Positions 16,628 through 26,670 of a stretch of DNA of 64,000 nt are shown piece after piece (position 1 is the stretch's first letter; the number at the start of each line of letters is the position of its first letter). The translations under genes and the position numbers were made by a program. The stretch covers positions 3,596,001 through 3,660,000 of the forward strand of contig NZ_JAVDXW010000001.1 in NCBI RefSeq assembly GCF_031458135.1, read 5' to 3'. Below the pieces are notes generated by a model that worked only from the letters and a program-made list of their open reading frames with translations, made no database searches and was not told where the DNA came from. The stretch comes from Haloactinomyces albus (GTDB lineage Bacteria > Actinomycetota > Actinomycetes > Mycobacteriales > Pseudonocardiaceae).

Positions 16628-17734
16628 GTGAACGACGGTACTGGTGACGCGATGCACGACGATTCACCCGATGTGGGACCCGTGGGTGCGGAGGACGGTG
16701 CGGAGGTGGCGCTGTCACCGCATCAGGTGTCCTCCGAGCAGGACGTCGAGAACAGCTTGCGACCGCGCAAGCTCGAGGATTTCGTCGGTCAGCCCAGGGT
16801 GCGCGAGCAGCTGCAACTGGTCCTGCACGGGGCGCTCGGCCGGGGAGAGCAGCCCGACCACGTGTTGTTCTCCGGTCCTCCGGGACTGGGCAAGACGAGT
16901 CTGGCCATGATCATCGCATCCGAGTTGGCAGCGTCCATCCGGGTGACCTCGGGGCCTGCGTTGGAGCGTCCGGGCGATCTCGCCGCGATGCTGTCCAACC
17001 TCACCGAGGGCGATGTGCTGTTCATCGACGAGATCCACCGGATCGCGCGCCCTGCCGAGGAGATGCTGTACCTGGCGATGGAGGACTACCGCGTCGACGT
17101 CGTCGTCGGCAAGGGCCCCGGCGCGACCAGCATCCCGTTGGAGATCGCCCCGTTCACACTGGTGGGGGCGACGACGCGTTCCGGTTCGTTGACCGGCCCG
17201 TTGCGGGACCGGTTCGGCTTCACCGCGCACATGGAGTTCTACGCGCCGTCCGAACTCGAAGAGGTCATCCGGCGGTCGGCGGGAATTCTGCACGTGGACC
17301 TGCGTGCGGACGGGGCGCACGAGATCGCGCGGCGTTCCCGGGGAACCCCCCGTATCGCGAACCGTCTGCTGCGCCGCGTTCGCGACTATGCCGAGGTCCG
17401 GGCCGACGGCGCGGTCACTCTCGACGTCGCACGGGCCGCGCTCGAGGTCTACGACGTCGATGAGTTCGGCCTGGATCGCCTCGACCGTGCCGTGCTCGGG
17501 GCCCTGGTGCGCTCGTTCAGCGGAGGACCGGTCGGCGTGTCGACGCTGGCTGTGGCTGTGGGTGAGGAGCCCACCACGGTCGAGGAGGTGTGTGAGCCGT
17601 ACCTGGTCCGGGCGGGGATGCTTGCACGGACTCCGCGAGGGCGGGTCGCCACCGTGGCCGCCTGGCAGCATCTCGGTGTCGTGCCGCCCCCCGATACTCC
17701 CGGTGAAGCCACCCCGAGCCTGTTCGACGAGTAG
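16628..17734 (+). CDS. ruvB: Holliday junction DNA helicase motor RuvB
   Basis: AAA+ hexameric branch-migration motor. Walker [10 protein letters not shown], Walker B FIDEIHR, sensor 1 GATTRSG and arginine finger region GPLRDRFG are intact, and the C-terminal winged helix is complete. 368 residues from the GTG at 16628; the first ~35 residues are an acidic leader that is longer than in mycobacterial RuvB, so a later start (ATG 16652) is possible. Part of the ruvCAB unit. Confidence 0.97.
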   Translation: MNDGTGDAMHDDSPDVGPVGAEDGAEVALSPHQVSSEQDVENSLRPRKLEDFVGQPRVREQLQLVLHGALGRGEQPDHVLFSGPPGLGKTSLAMIIASELAASIRVTSGPALERPGDLAAMLSNLTEGDVLFIDEIHRIARPAEEMLYLAMEDYRVDVVVGKGPGATSIPLEIAPFTLVGATTRSGSLTGPLRDRFGFTAHMEFYAPSELEEVIRRSAGILHVDLRADGAHEIARRSRGTPRIANRLLRRVRDYAEVRADGAVTLDVARAALEVYDVDEFGLDRLDRAVLGALVRSFSGGPVGVSTLAVAVGEEPTTVEEVCEPYLVRAGMLARTPRGRVATVAAWQHLGVVPPPDTPGEATPSLFDE

Positions 17735-17885
17735 TCGTCGGTAGTAGGCTGCCCGCCATTACCGGTGGAGCTGGCACACTGGTGGTGAAACATCCGAACA
17801 ATTCGGACGCTGTGTGGGTCCGCGGGCTCATGGCTGTGCAGTCGTGGTCGTTCGCGCGCACGGAGTGTCCGCCGGACGGAGCACG

Positions 17886-18284
17886 ATGGAACAACTGATT
17901 TTTCCCATTCTTCTCGTCGGCATCGCCTTGATGCTGTTCTTCCAGATCCGCAAGCAGAAGCGGTCGATGCAGCAGCAGCAGCAGCTGCAGAACTCGCTGG
18001 CGGAGGGTGACCGCGTCATGACCACCTCGGGCCTGTTCGGCACCGTCGTGACGACCTCGGACGATTCCATCGAGTTGGAGATCGCGCCGGGCATGACCAC
18101 GACGTGGCTGCGCCAGGCCGTCCGCGAGAAGGTGAACACCGACGACAGTGCCGACAGTGCCGAGGACGTCTCCGATGACGAGACATCCGGCCGGGAAACC
18201 GACGAGGGGCCGAGCGGTGACACCTCGGACGACCGGTCGGAGGAGCAGGCCACTGAATCGGTTGAGAAGCAGAAGGCCCACTGA
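17886..18284 (+). CDS. yajC: Preprotein translocase accessory subunit YajC
   Basis: Single-pass membrane protein of the SecDF-YajC complex. 132 residues: membrane helix at ~3-20 (ILLVGIALMLFFQ), basic QIRKQKRSMQQQQQ linker, the DRVMTTSGLFGTV core typical of YajC, then a ~50-residue tail made almost only of Asp, Glu, Ser and Thr. The ATG at 17886 is chosen because it begins at the membrane helix. secD and secF follow after a 368-base gap. Confidence 0.92.
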   Translation: MEQLIFPILLVGIALMLFFQIRKQKRSMQQQQQLQNSLAEGDRVMTTSGLFGTVVTTSDDSIELEIAPGMTTTWLRQAVREKVNTDDSADSAEDVSDDETSGRETDEGPSGDTSDDRSEEQATESVEKQKAH

Positions 18285-18652
18285 GGACTGCTGCCATTCA
18301 GGCGGGTAATCGGGGCACCGGCGAAGACGTGATGTCGGATGCGCGTGTGCCCGTCGTGTGATCAATACAGGCCATGCGCTCACTGGTACACGCGTGCGAG
18401 TCACGGCGTGGCCCAGTGAACGTGCATGGCATTTCTTCCGGTGCCTGACCGGATGCCGACCGTGCCGGAAAACCGGCGCACCGCTCTCCCCGGCGCAGCA
18501 GGGCGCGGATGGCGCCTGCCAGACTGAGAGATGCAGCATGGTGCGACCGCCGTGCGGCGTCAGGATGACCTTTCACGATGGTCGGTGCCCGGTGGGGCGC
18601 CCACCGACTGCTGAACTTCGATACAGACTTCGGATGAGGAGACAGACGCACC
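18285..18652. other. 368-base gap between yajC and secD with no gene recognised
   Basis: I see no coding region with a supported start and no RNA gene. The final 20 bases hold the secD ribosome-binding site (GAGGAG near 18636). The length suggests a separate secD promoter, but no strong -10/-35 pair stands out. Confidence 0.5.
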
Positions 18653-20335
18653 GTGGCACCTCCGGCCGGGCAGATCCGCCCAGGGCGTTATCTCGCAGTT
18701 TTTGCGCTGATCCTGGTGGGTATATACGCCCTCGTCTTCTTCACCGGGGATCGGAAACCGACCCCGGAACTGGGCATCGATCTGCAGGGCGGCACCCGGG
18801 TCACCCTGACCGCTCGGACGCCCACCGGCCAGCCTCCCACCCAGGAATCGTTGCAGCAGGCCCGGCAGATCATCGAGCAGCGCGTCAACGGCCTCGGTGT
18901 CAGCGGTTCCGAGGTCACCATCGACGGGCAGAACCTGGTCATCACGGTTCCGGGCCAGAATGGCGAGCAGGCCAAACGCCTGGGCCAGACTGCCGAGTTG
19001 AACTTTCGCAAGGTTCAGCAGGCCGTCCCGGTTTCCGCCTTGCCCCAGAGTCCGGGAAAGACACAGGGGCAGGGGAGCACCTCCGGGTCCGGCGGCTCCG
19101 GCTCAGCGGGTTCCGGCTCGGGCCCTGCGGGCACGACGCCGCAGTCGTCGAGCAACGGCACCGCGGCGGCGCAGCAGCCACCGCCGGATGACCCCGATTC
19201 CCGAGCCGCGGCCATCGAGCAGGCCAAGAAGACGCGGCAGAGCACGAATCCCCAGGTGCAGGCGCAGGCTCTGCAGGCGCTGAACTGCAGTGCCCCGGAT
19301 CCGTTGCGCGGCAATGCCGACCCGCAGAAACCGCTGGTGACCTGTAATCAGGAAGGTACCGAGAAGTACGTTCTCAGTCCGGTGTTCCTCGAGGGGCAGC
19401 AGGTCGAGACCGCCAGTGCGGTACCACCGAACCAGCAGTACCCCGGCTGGACGGTCAACCTCCAGTTCAAGGGTCAGGGGGCGCAGAAGTGGGCCGATTT
19501 CACCTCGGCCAACGTGGGCAAGCGAGTCGCGTTCGTCCTCGACACTCAGGTGGTCTCCGCTCCGCAGGTCCAAAGTGCCCAGCTCGGCGGGCGAACCACC
19601 ATCAGCGGTAATTTCACCCAGGAGAGCGCCACGAACCTGGCCAATACGCTCAAGTACGGTTCGCTGCCGCTGGCCTTCGACCAGTCCACGGCCGAAACGG
19701 TCTCACCCACACTCGGCATCGCCTCGATGGAGGCAGCCCTGCTCGCCGGGGGGCTCGGCCTGATTCTGGTTGCCGTGTACTGCCTGGCCTACTACCGCGT
19801 TCTCGGCCTGCTGACGATCCTGTCGTTGGTGCTGTCCGGCGCGGTGGTCTACGGCGTGCTGGTGCTGTTCGGCCGCTGGATCGGGTTCACGCTGGATCTG
19901 CCCGGTATGGCCGGATTCATCATCGCGATCGGGATCACGGCGGACTCCTTCATCGTCCTCTTCGAGAGACTCAAGGACGAGATCCGGGAGGGCAGAACCT
20001 TCAGATCGGCGGTCCCGCGTTCCTGGGCGAGGGCACGCCGGACGATTCTCTCCGCCGATGCGGTGAGCTTTTTGGCCGCTGCCGTGCTCTACATCCTCGC
20101 GGTCGGCCAGGTGAAGGGCTTCGCATTCACGCTCGGGATGTCCACGGTGCTCGACCTGATCGTGGTCTTCCTCGTCACACACCCACTGGTGGTGCTGGCC
20201 TCGAAGAACAAATTCCTGTCCAAACCCGGGGTGTCCGGGCTGGGTGCGGTCCAGCGGATGGGTGAGCGGGCACGAGCAGCTCGCAAGCGGAGTCCGAAGC
20301 AGGGGCCCTCGGCCACGACCCCGAAGGAAGCCTGA
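18653..20335 (+). CDS. secD: Protein translocase subunit SecD
   Basis: Proton-driven accessory subunit that helps pull secreted proteins across the membrane. 560 residues: first membrane helix ~12-30, the GIDLQGGTRVTL signature at the start of the large extracytoplasmic domain, and five C-terminal helices with GIASMEAALLAG and the AGFIIAIGITADSFIVLFERLKDE-type region of RND proteins. An insertion at ~140-185 is low-complexity Gly/Ser/Thr/Gln-rich. The GTG at 18653 follows GAGGAG. secF begins 4 bases after the stop. Confidence 0.96.
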   Translation: MAPPAGQIRPGRYLAVFALILVGIYALVFFTGDRKPTPELGIDLQGGTRVTLTARTPTGQPPTQESLQQARQIIEQRVNGLGVSGSEVTIDGQNLVITVPGQNGEQAKRLGQTAELNFRKVQQAVPVSALPQSPGKTQGQGSTSGSGGSGSAGSGSGPAGTTPQSSSNGTAAAQQPPPDDPDSRAAAIEQAKKTRQSTNPQVQAQALQALNCSAPDPLRGNADPQKPLVTCNQEGTEKYVLSPVFLEGQQVETASAVPPNQQYPGWTVNLQFKGQGAQKWADFTSANVGKRVAFVLDTQVVSAPQVQSAQLGGRTTISGNFTQESATNLANTLKYGSLPLAFDQSTAETVSPTLGIASMEAALLAGGLGLILVAVYCLAYYRVLGLLTILSLVLSGAVVYGVLVLFGRWIGFTLDLPGMAGFIIAIGITADSFIVLFERLKDEIREGRTFRSAVPRSWARARRTILSADAVSFLAAAVLYILAVGQVKGFAFTLGMSTVLDLIVVFLVTHPLVVLASKNKFLSKPGVSGLGAVQRMGERARAARKRSPKQGPSATTPKEA

Positions 20336-20339
20336 GGCA

Positions 20340-21641
20340 ATGAGTACTCCCGACAGCGAAAGCAGCAACGGCACCACTCCGCCCAACGGGGCGGAGAGCA
20401 CAGCGAGCGCGGAGAGCACAGCAAGTACGGCCGAACGCGGTGGCGTATTGCATCGCCTCTACACGGGCACCGGTGCTTTCGACATCATCGGCAAGCGCAA
20501 GCGCTGGTACATTGCCCTGGGCCTGCTCGTGCTCGTCTGTATTGCCTCGATCGGCTTCAAGGGTTTCAACCTCGGCATCGAGTTCACCGGTGGTACCAAG
20601 ATCTCGATGCCCGCTGCGGGAGCGCAGGGCCAGATCACCGCCGACGAGGCCGAGGACGCGTTCCGGGAAGCCCTGGGGTACCCGGCGGATTCCGTGCAGC
20701 TGGTCGGCAGCGGCGACAGCCAGACGATCCAGATCCGCACCGACAAGCTCAGCGTCGAGGAACTCACCACGGTCAAGCAGGGCTTGGCCGAGGACCTGCA
20801 GCCGCTGGGAGTCAACGGTCAGCCGACCGTGGAAGCGATCAGTGACAGCGCCGTCAGCGGGACCTGGGGCAGCGAGATCACCAAGCAGGCCCTGATCGCG
20901 CTCGGCGTGTTCCTCGCGCTGGTCACGGTGTTCCTCGCGTTCTATTTCGAACGCTGGATGGCCGTGGCCGCTCTGATCGCCCTGCTGCACGACGTGCTGG
21001 TGACGGCGGGGCTGTACTCGCTGATCGGTTTCGAGGTCAGCCCGAGTACGGTGATCGGTCTGCTGACCATCCTCGGTTTCTCGCTGTACGACACGGTGGT
21101 CGTGTTCGACAAGGTCAAGGAGAACACTCGCGGTCTTCTCGGGCTGACGCGCCGGACCTATGCCGAGGCTGCCAACCTGGCGGTCAACCAGACGCTGATG
21201 CGCTCGATCAACACCTCGGTGATCGCGCTGCTGCCGGTGCTGGGCCTGCTGCTCATCGGGGCAGGCCTGCTGGGCGTCGGTGTGCTGCGGGATCTCGCCC
21301 TGGTGCAGCTGATCGGCATGATCGCCGGTGTCGTCTCGTCGCTTCTGCTGGCCACTCCCGTGCTGGTGGACTTCAAGATGCGCAATCCGAAGTACCAGGC
21401 GCAGGCGGCGAAGGTGCGCCAGCGGCGGGAGCGGAACTCGACGGAGACGTCCTCCGGTACGGAACAGGCCGCGGGCTCCGCCCCGGACGCCTCCGTGCTC
21501 GATGCCGACTCGCGGCGCGAGCGGGAAATGGTCGCGGCGGTCAGCGCCCCCGCCCGGACCGGCAAGGGTCCGGGCGAACGCGGAAGTGGCAGCCGCTCCG
21601 CGGGCGGGTCCGGACGTCCCACCGGCAAGAAACGACGTTGA
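20340..21641 (+). CDS. secF: Protein translocase subunit SecF
   Basis: Partner of SecD. 433 residues from the ATG at 20340: a Ser/Thr/Ala-rich N-terminal tail (~1-35) with AESTAS repeats, first helix at ~55-72, the GIEFTGGTKI motif, the IGLLTILGFSLYDTVVVFD segment, six helices in all, and a basic C-terminal tail (~375-433). The tails are longer than in well-studied SecF proteins but typical of actinobacteria. Followed after 7 bases by apt. Confidence 0.96.
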   Translation: MSTPDSESSNGTTPPNGAESTASAESTASTAERGGVLHRLYTGTGAFDIIGKRKRWYIALGLLVLVCIASIGFKGFNLGIEFTGGTKISMPAAGAQGQITADEAEDAFREALGYPADSVQLVGSGDSQTIQIRTDKLSVEELTTVKQGLAEDLQPLGVNGQPTVEAISDSAVSGTWGSEITKQALIALGVFLALVTVFLAFYFERWMAVAALIALLHDVLVTAGLYSLIGFEVSPSTVIGLLTILGFSLYDTVVVFDKVKENTRGLLGLTRRTYAEAANLAVNQTLMRSINTSVIALLPVLGLLLIGAGLLGVGVLRDLALVQLIGMIAGVVSSLLLATPVLVDFKMRNPKYQAQAAKVRQRRERNSTETSSGTEQAAGSAPDASVLDADSRREREMVAAVSAPARTGKGPGERGSGSRSAGGSGRPTGKKRR

Positions 21642-21648
21642 GGAACTG

Positions 21649-22203
21649 ATGACCACGAACGATTCCTTGCAGGTCAGTAGCGAAGTCGATGCCGACCTCG
21701 GTCGTGCGGCCGGGTTGGTGCGGGAGGTTCCGGACTTTCCGGAACCCGGTGTGCTGTTCCGCGACATCGGTCCGGTGCTGGCCGACCGGGAAGCCTTCCA
21801 CTCGGTCGTGGATGCCCTCGGCCGGGTACACGCCTTCGATGTGGTCGTCGGGATCGAGGCGCGCGGCTTTCTGCTGGGCGCGGCAGTGGCTCATGCCCAT
21901 GGAACGGGCTTCGTCGGCCTGCGCAAACCCGGCAAGCTCCCGGTTGTGGCCGACCGGGTGGACTACGCGCTGGAGTACGGAACGGCGGCACTGGAACTGC
22001 CCGCCGATGCCCTCATCGCCGGGCAGCAAGTGCTGGTCGTCGATGACGTGCTCGCCACCGGAGGGACGTTGGCCGCGGCGCGGCAACTGGTGGACAAGGC
22101 CGGTGCCGAGTCGGTGGGTGCGTCGCTGGTGCTGGAGCTGTCGCAGCTGGGTGGCAGGCGGACCGTGCCCGATTGGGATGTGCGGACCCTGTTCACCGTC
22201 TGA
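21649..22203 (+). CDS. apt: Adenine phosphoribosyltransferase
   Basis: Salvages adenine to AMP with PRPP. 184 residues. The family opening FPEPGVLFRDI and the PRPP-binding loop VLVVDDVLATGGT are present. The ATG at 21649 follows the secF stop by 7 bases with GAGGAAC as a modest ribosome-binding site. Position between secF and rel is conserved in actinobacteria and links purine salvage to (p)ppGpp metabolism by neighbourhood. A hairpin terminator follows. Confidence 0.96.
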   Translation: MTTNDSLQVSSEVDADLGRAAGLVREVPDFPEPGVLFRDIGPVLADREAFHSVVDALGRVHAFDVVVGIEARGFLLGAAVAHAHGTGFVGLRKPGKLPVVADRVDYALEYGTAALELPADALIAGQQVLVVDDVLATGGTLAAARQLVDKAGAESVGASLVLELSQLGGRRTVPDWDVRTLFTV

Positions 22204-22219
22204 GGCGCAGGTTATCCGA

Positions 22220-22267
22220 GTGAACGGAACTTTCGTCCCGTCTGTGCGGGCGAAGGGTTCCGCTCAC
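22220..22267. terminator. Long hairpin after apt
   Basis: GTGAACGGAAC (22220-22230) pairs with GTTCCGCTCAC (22257-22267) with one mismatch. Inside it TTCG/CGAA and CCCG/CGGG pair further, giving a long interrupted stem. It separates apt from rel. Confidence 0.6.
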
Positions 22268-22441
22268 GCATGACTTTCCCGGATGAGGTGGCCCTCCCGG
22301 GAAGGGTTGCTGGCCGTGCAGCGTTATGCTCGGTGTCCGGGTCCTGGCGCAGGGACTCCTCGATGGTGACTTCCTGACGGTGATTTCCCGACAGCACCGG
22401 ACCCGGGACAGGCAGTATCCCCCAGTGCCCGGGAGCGTGCG

Positions 22442-24751
22442 GTGAGCCAAGAAGTCGAGTCTCCTGCTTCAGCGACCGAGTCGGCGACTGCGCCTCGTCC
22501 GGCCTCGGCGACCCGGCGTGTGCGCGCGCGTCTGGCCCGCCGGATCACGGCCCAACGCCCGGCGCAGGTCAAGCAGGTTCTCGAACCCTTGGCCGGGGTG
22601 CATCGGGAGATGCACCCGCAGGCCGACCTCGGGTTGCTGCAGCGGGCCTATGACGTCGCCGAGGACAAGCACAGCCACCAGCAGCGCAAGTCCGGCGACC
22701 CGTACATCACACATCCGCTGGCCGTGGCCACGATTCTCGGCGAGCTCGGCATGGACACCACCACGCTGGTGGCCGCGCTCCTGCACGACACGGTGGAGGA
22801 CACCGACTACCCGCTGGAGCGGCTGGAAGCGGACTTCGGCGAGGAGACCGCGCACCTCGTCGACGGGGTCACCAAGCTGGACAAGGTCAAACTGGGGGCG
22901 GCGGCGGAGGCCGAGACCATCCGCAAGATGGTCATCGCGATGGCGCGTGACCCGCGGGTGCTCGTCATCAAGCTGGCCGACCGGCTGCACAACATGCGCA
23001 CCATGCGGTTCCTGCCGCCCGAAAAGCAGGTGCGCAAGGCTCGCGAAACCCTGGAAGTGCTCGCGCCGCTGGCGCACCGGCTGGGGATGGCCACGATCAA
23101 GTGGGAGCTGGAAGATCTGGCCTTCGCCATCCTGCAGCCCAAGAAGTACGACGAGATCGTCCGCCTCGTGGCCAATCGTGCCCCCTCCCGGGACACCTAC
23201 CTGCGCACCGTGACCGACGAGCTGTCCGGTCAACTGAATACCGCGCACCTGTCGGCCAAGGTGGAAGGGCGGCCCAAGCACTACTATTCGATCCACCAGA
23301 AGATGATCGTCCGGGGCCGCGACTTCGACGACATTCACGATCTGGTCGGAGTGCGCATTCTGGTCGACGAGGTGCGCGACTGCTACGCGGCCATGGGCGT
23401 GGTGCACGCGCTGTGGCAGCCGATGCCCGGAAGGTTCAAGGACTACATCGCCCAACCCCGGTTCGGGGTGTACCAGTCGCTGCACACCACCGTGATCGGT
23501 CCGGAGGGCAAGCCACTCGAGGTGCAGATCCGCACCCGGGAGATGCACCGTACGGCCGAGTACGGCATTGCGGCGCACTGGCGCTACAAGGAGACCAAGG
23601 GCCGCAACGGCGGCGGTGCCGTGGTCGAGGTCGACGAGATGGCCTGGATGCGCCAGCTGCTGGACTGGCAGCGGGAAGCCGCCGACCCCGGCGAGTTCCT
23701 CGAATCGCTGCGCTACGACCTCAACACCCGGGAAATCTTCGTGTTCACCCCCAAGGGCGACGTGATCACACTTCCGTCGGGGTCGACACCGGTGGACTTC
23801 GCCTACACCGTGCACACCGAGGTCGGGCACCGCTGTATCGGTGCTCGCGTCAACGGCCGACTGGTCGCCCTGGAGCGCAAGCTGGAGAACGGTGAGGTCG
23901 TCGAGATCTTCACCTCCAAGGCCGAGGGCTCGGGGCCGAGTCGGGACTGGCTGTCGTTCGTCGCCTCCCCGCGGGCCAAGACCAAGATCAAACAGTGGTT
24001 CGCCAAGGAGCGCCGCGAGGAGTCGATCGAGTCCGGCAAGCAGTCGATCGCCAAGGAAGTCCGCAGGCTCGGACTCCCGGTGCAGCGGCTGGTCTCGGCC
24101 GACTCCATCGGGGCAGTGGCCAAGGAGCTGCACTACGTCGACGTGACCGCGCTGTATGCGGCGGTGGGGGAGCGGCAGGTTTCGGCCCATCACGTGGTGC
24201 AGCGGCTGGTCGCCTCGGTCGGCGGGGTGGAGCAGGCCGAGGACGAGATCGCCGAGCGGGCCACACCCTCCACGCTGGAGCGCAGGCGCAGCACCGGTGA
24301 CTCCGGTGTGGTCGTCGAGGACACGGCCAATGTGTGGTCGAAGCTGGCGAAGTGCTGTACGCCGGTGCCCGGTGACGAGATTCTCGGCTTCGTCACCAGG
24401 GGCGGGGGCGTCAGCGTGCATCGCACCGACTGCACCAACGCCGATGACCTGCGCAAGTCCCCGGAACGGCTGGTGGAGGTGCACTGGGCCCCGTCGAACT
24501 CGTCGGTGTTCCTGGTGGCCATTCAGGTCGAGGCACTGGACCGGCACCGGTTGCTCTCGGACGTGACCAAGATTCTGGCCGACGAACGGGTGAATATCCT
24601 CTCGGCGTCGGTGACCACCTCGAACGACCGGGTGGCGGTCAGCCGCTTCTCGTTCGAGATGGGCGAGCCCAAGCACCTCGGCCATGTGCTGAAGGCCGTC
24701 CGCAACATCGAAGGCGTCTACGACGTCTACCGCGTGACCTCGGCGGCCTGA
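22442..24751 (+). CDS. rel: Bifunctional (p)ppGpp synthetase/hydrolase Rel
   Basis: Makes and degrades the stringent-response alarmone. 769 residues in the usual order: HD hydrolase domain ([25 protein letters not shown]), synthetase domain ([20 protein letters not shown] and the [20 protein letters not shown]-type strand), TGS (~430-490), a helical/zinc-finger region with CCTPVPGD, and a C-terminal ACT domain (~690-765). Both catalytic domains look intact. The GTG at 22442 starts an Ala/Ser/Thr-rich leader. Monocistronic by context, with hairpins on both sides. Confidence 0.96.
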   Translation: MSQEVESPASATESATAPRPASATRRVRARLARRITAQRPAQVKQVLEPLAGVHREMHPQADLGLLQRAYDVAEDKHSHQQRKSGDPYITHPLAVATILGELGMDTTTLVAALLHDTVEDTDYPLERLEADFGEETAHLVDGVTKLDKVKLGAAAEAETIRKMVIAMARDPRVLVIKLADRLHNMRTMRFLPPEKQVRKARETLEVLAPLAHRLGMATIKWELEDLAFAILQPKKYDEIVRLVANRAPSRDTYLRTVTDELSGQLNTAHLSAKVEGRPKHYYSIHQKMIVRGRDFDDIHDLVGVRILVDEVRDCYAAMGVVHALWQPMPGRFKDYIAQPRFGVYQSLHTTVIGPEGKPLEVQIRTREMHRTAEYGIAAHWRYKETKGRNGGGAVVEVDEMAWMRQLLDWQREAADPGEFLESLRYDLNTREIFVFTPKGDVITLPSGSTPVDFAYTVHTEVGHRCIGARVNGRLVALERKLENGEVVEIFTSKAEGSGPSRDWLSFVASPRAKTKIKQWFAKERREESIESGKQSIAKEVRRLGLPVQRLVSADSIGAVAKELHYVDVTALYAAVGERQVSAHHVVQRLVASVGGVEQAEDEIAERATPSTLERRRSTGDSGVVVEDTANVWSKLAKCCTPVPGDEILGFVTRGGGVSVHRTDCTNADDLRKSPERLVEVHWAPSNSSVFLVAIQVEALDRHRLLSDVTKILADERVNILSASVTTSNDRVAVSRFSFEMGEPKHLGHVLKAVRNIEGVYDVYRVTSAA

Positions 24752-24800
24752 ACGGTCGCGGCATCCGACGGCTGTAGCGAGTGGGGCGGCCCGTACGGAC

Positions 24801-24832
24801 CGGCCGCACGGAAGTGAAATCCCGTGCGGCCG
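24801..24832. terminator. Bidirectional terminator between rel and cyclophilin gene
   Basis: CGGCCGCACGG (24801-24811) and its perfect complement (24822-24832) form an 11-bp stem with a 10-base loop, located between two convergent genes. Confidence 0.75.
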
Positions 24833-24839
24833 CCGTGGC

Positions 24840-25682
24840 TCATGCCTTGACCGTGACCTGCTTGAAGGTGATCTTCTTGTTTGGGTGGCCGCCGCCGGCC
24901 CGCTTGAAGGCGCCGTCGTGGCCGGCGCGGGCAACCTCGTCGACGACCTTCAGGCCTTCTTCGGAGATCGTGCCGAACACGGTGTAGTTGGGCGGCAATT
25001 TCGCCGTGCCGTAAACCATGAAGAACTGGCTGCCGTTGGTGTCCGGGCCTGAATTGGCCATCGCGAGATATCCGCGCCCGTACTTCAACTGCGGGAAAGT
25101 CTCGTCATCGAATGCGTAACCGGGGCCTCCGGTGCCCTTGCCGGTAGGATCGCCGCACTGCAGCATCTGCAGACCTTGGGTGGAGAGCCGATGGCACGAG
25201 GTGTTGTCGTAGAAACCCTGCTCGGCGAGGTGGACGAAGCTGTTCACCGTGCACGGAGCCAGTGCCCGATCCAAGGTGATCGGGATGTTGCCGAGGTTGG
25301 TGTCGATGGTGGCTTGCACGGTCCCGGTGGAGGATACCTTGCCGTCGGCGGGCGGCTGCACCGGTTTGGCCGGTTCGCCGTTGGGCCGATATTTACAGGA
25401 AACCGGGTCGGGAAGCGGCGTGGGGCGTGATGGCGGCGGTGCCGTGGTGCTCGGAATGGTGATGTCGGGCTTCTTCGTCGATCCGGGTTGCTGTGCCGCG
25501 GCCTTCGTCTCGCTCCCTCCGGTCCTGGCGAAGTAGAAGACGCCTGCCACGACCGCGACCACCACGACGATGGTCGCGGTCACCGCGATCGTCCTGCGCC
25601 TCTTCGCTCGTTCCGCCCGGTGCGCCAACTGCCGCTCTAGTTTGCGCTTGGCAGCCTGGCGACGTTGCTCGTTACTGGGCAA
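24840..25682 (-). CDS. Membrane-anchored cyclophilin-type peptidyl-prolyl isomerase
   Basis: About 280 residues: basic cytoplasmic N-terminus (RRQAAKRKLERQ), one membrane helix at ~33-53, a Pro/Thr-rich linker, and a cyclophilin domain outside the membrane (~110-280) with FVHLAEQGFYDN, CHRL, MANSGPDTNGSQFF and PNYTVFG. It probably assists folding of secreted proteins. The TTG at 25682 is preferred because GGGGAGGAG lies right before it and the protein then starts like its homologues; an in-frame ATG at 25709 has no ribosome-binding site. Matches the mycobacterial rel-ppiB-glyoxalase-hisS order. Confidence 0.9.
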   Translation of the reverse strand: MPSNEQRRQAAKRKLERQLAHRAERAKRRRTIAVTATIVVVVAVVAGVFYFARTGGSETKAAAQQPGSTKKPDITIPSTTAPPPSRPTPLPDPVSCKYRPNGEPAKPVQPPADGKVSSTGTVQATIDTNLGNIPITLDRALAPCTVNSFVHLAEQGFYDNTSCHRLSTQGLQMLQCGDPTGKGTGGPGYAFDDETFPQLKYGRGYLAMANSGPDTNGSQFFMVYGTAKLPPNYTVFGTISEEGLKVVDEVARAGHDGAFKRAGGGHPNKKITFKQVTVKA

Positions 25683-25934
25683 CTGCTCCTCCCCGAAGTC
25701 TGCGATCATGGTGACGTGCCGTGTCCGGCCCGGACTGTGCCGTGCCGACCGCCGGCCGGTGGTGCTGGTCGATGTTGCGGGTGGATGGTGTCGCCGGGAG
25801 TCTAAACGGGGACTGTGTGACCGAACTCGGTAACCGCACGGCTAAGCTGGGCGTGCTGGAGTGATCCGGTCGTGCTCACAAGGCTGCGCGGCCGGTCGTA
25901 TGCTCGTGCTCCCGGTAGGAAAGGTAGCGCTTTC

Positions 25935-26648
25935 GTGCTTGTCGTCGGTTTCCCGGTCGGACAGCTGCAGGCGAACTGCTACGTGCTCGCCCCGGCCGAG
26001 GGAGGGCAGTGCGTCGTGGTCGATCCGGGTCAGGACGCCGTGGAGTCCGTGACGGAACGGCTCCGCAGGCACCGGCTCACGCCGGCCGCAGTATTGCTCA
26101 CCCACGGGCACTTCGACCACGTCTTCTCGGCGGCGGACCTGTGCCGGGCCCACGACATCCCGGCGTGGGTGCATCCGGCCGATGCCTACATGCTCACCGA
26201 CCCCGGAGCCGCCCTCGGTCCGCAGGGCCGCCAGCTCTTCGACGGGGTGGAGGTGAGCGTTCCCCCCGACGTCCGTGAACTGACCGATGGAGCGAAGCTG
26301 GACCTGGCCGGGATCCGCTTCGAGGTCACGCACGCCCCGGGCCATACCGGCGGGTCGGTGATGTTCGGCGCCGAGAGTGACGAGGGCGGTCGGCTGCTGC
26401 TGTCCGGTGACACCCTCTTCCCCGGCGCCATCGGACGTACCGACCTGCCCGGCGGCGACCACGAGCGGATGCTGGAAACACTGCGCAACAGCGTGCTGCC
26501 GCTCGAGGACGAGACAGTGGTGCTGCCGGGCCACGGACCGACCACCACCATCGGTCGCGAGCGCGCGGGCAACCCGTTCCTGCAGGACCTCGTCGAGGCC
26601 TCCACGAGCAGCGGTCCCGCTGTCGGCGACTCCGACCCCAGCCTGTGA
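25935..26648 (+). CDS. Metallo-beta-lactamase-fold hydrolase (glyoxalase II-like)
   Basis: 237 residues. Metal ligands are present: LTHGHFDHV (HxHxDH), [14 protein letters not shown] and LPGHGP, which is the glyoxalase II/YcbL pattern for a dinuclear zinc site. Likely a thioester hydrolase; the substrate cannot be named, and glutathione-type thiols are replaced by mycothiol in this phylum. The GTG at 25935 with AGGAAAGG at 25917-25924 is preferred over earlier starts. hisS follows after 22 bases, as in mycobacteria. Confidence 0.9.
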   Translation: MLVVGFPVGQLQANCYVLAPAEGGQCVVVDPGQDAVESVTERLRRHRLTPAAVLLTHGHFDHVFSAADLCRAHDIPAWVHPADAYMLTDPGAALGPQGRQLFDGVEVSVPPDVRELTDGAKLDLAGIRFEVTHAPGHTGGSVMFGAESDEGGRLLLSGDTLFPGAIGRTDLPGGDHERMLETLRNSVLPLEDETVVLPGHGPTTTIGRERAGNPFLQDLVEASTSSGPAVGDSDPSL

Positions 26649-26670
26649 CGAGGACTGTGAACCACCACTG

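Noticed and set aside
22469-24934. An 821-codon open frame on the minus strand opposite rel
   Set aside because: Antisense shadow of a fully convincing Rel protein; composition is His/Arg/Gly-rich as expected of a shadow.
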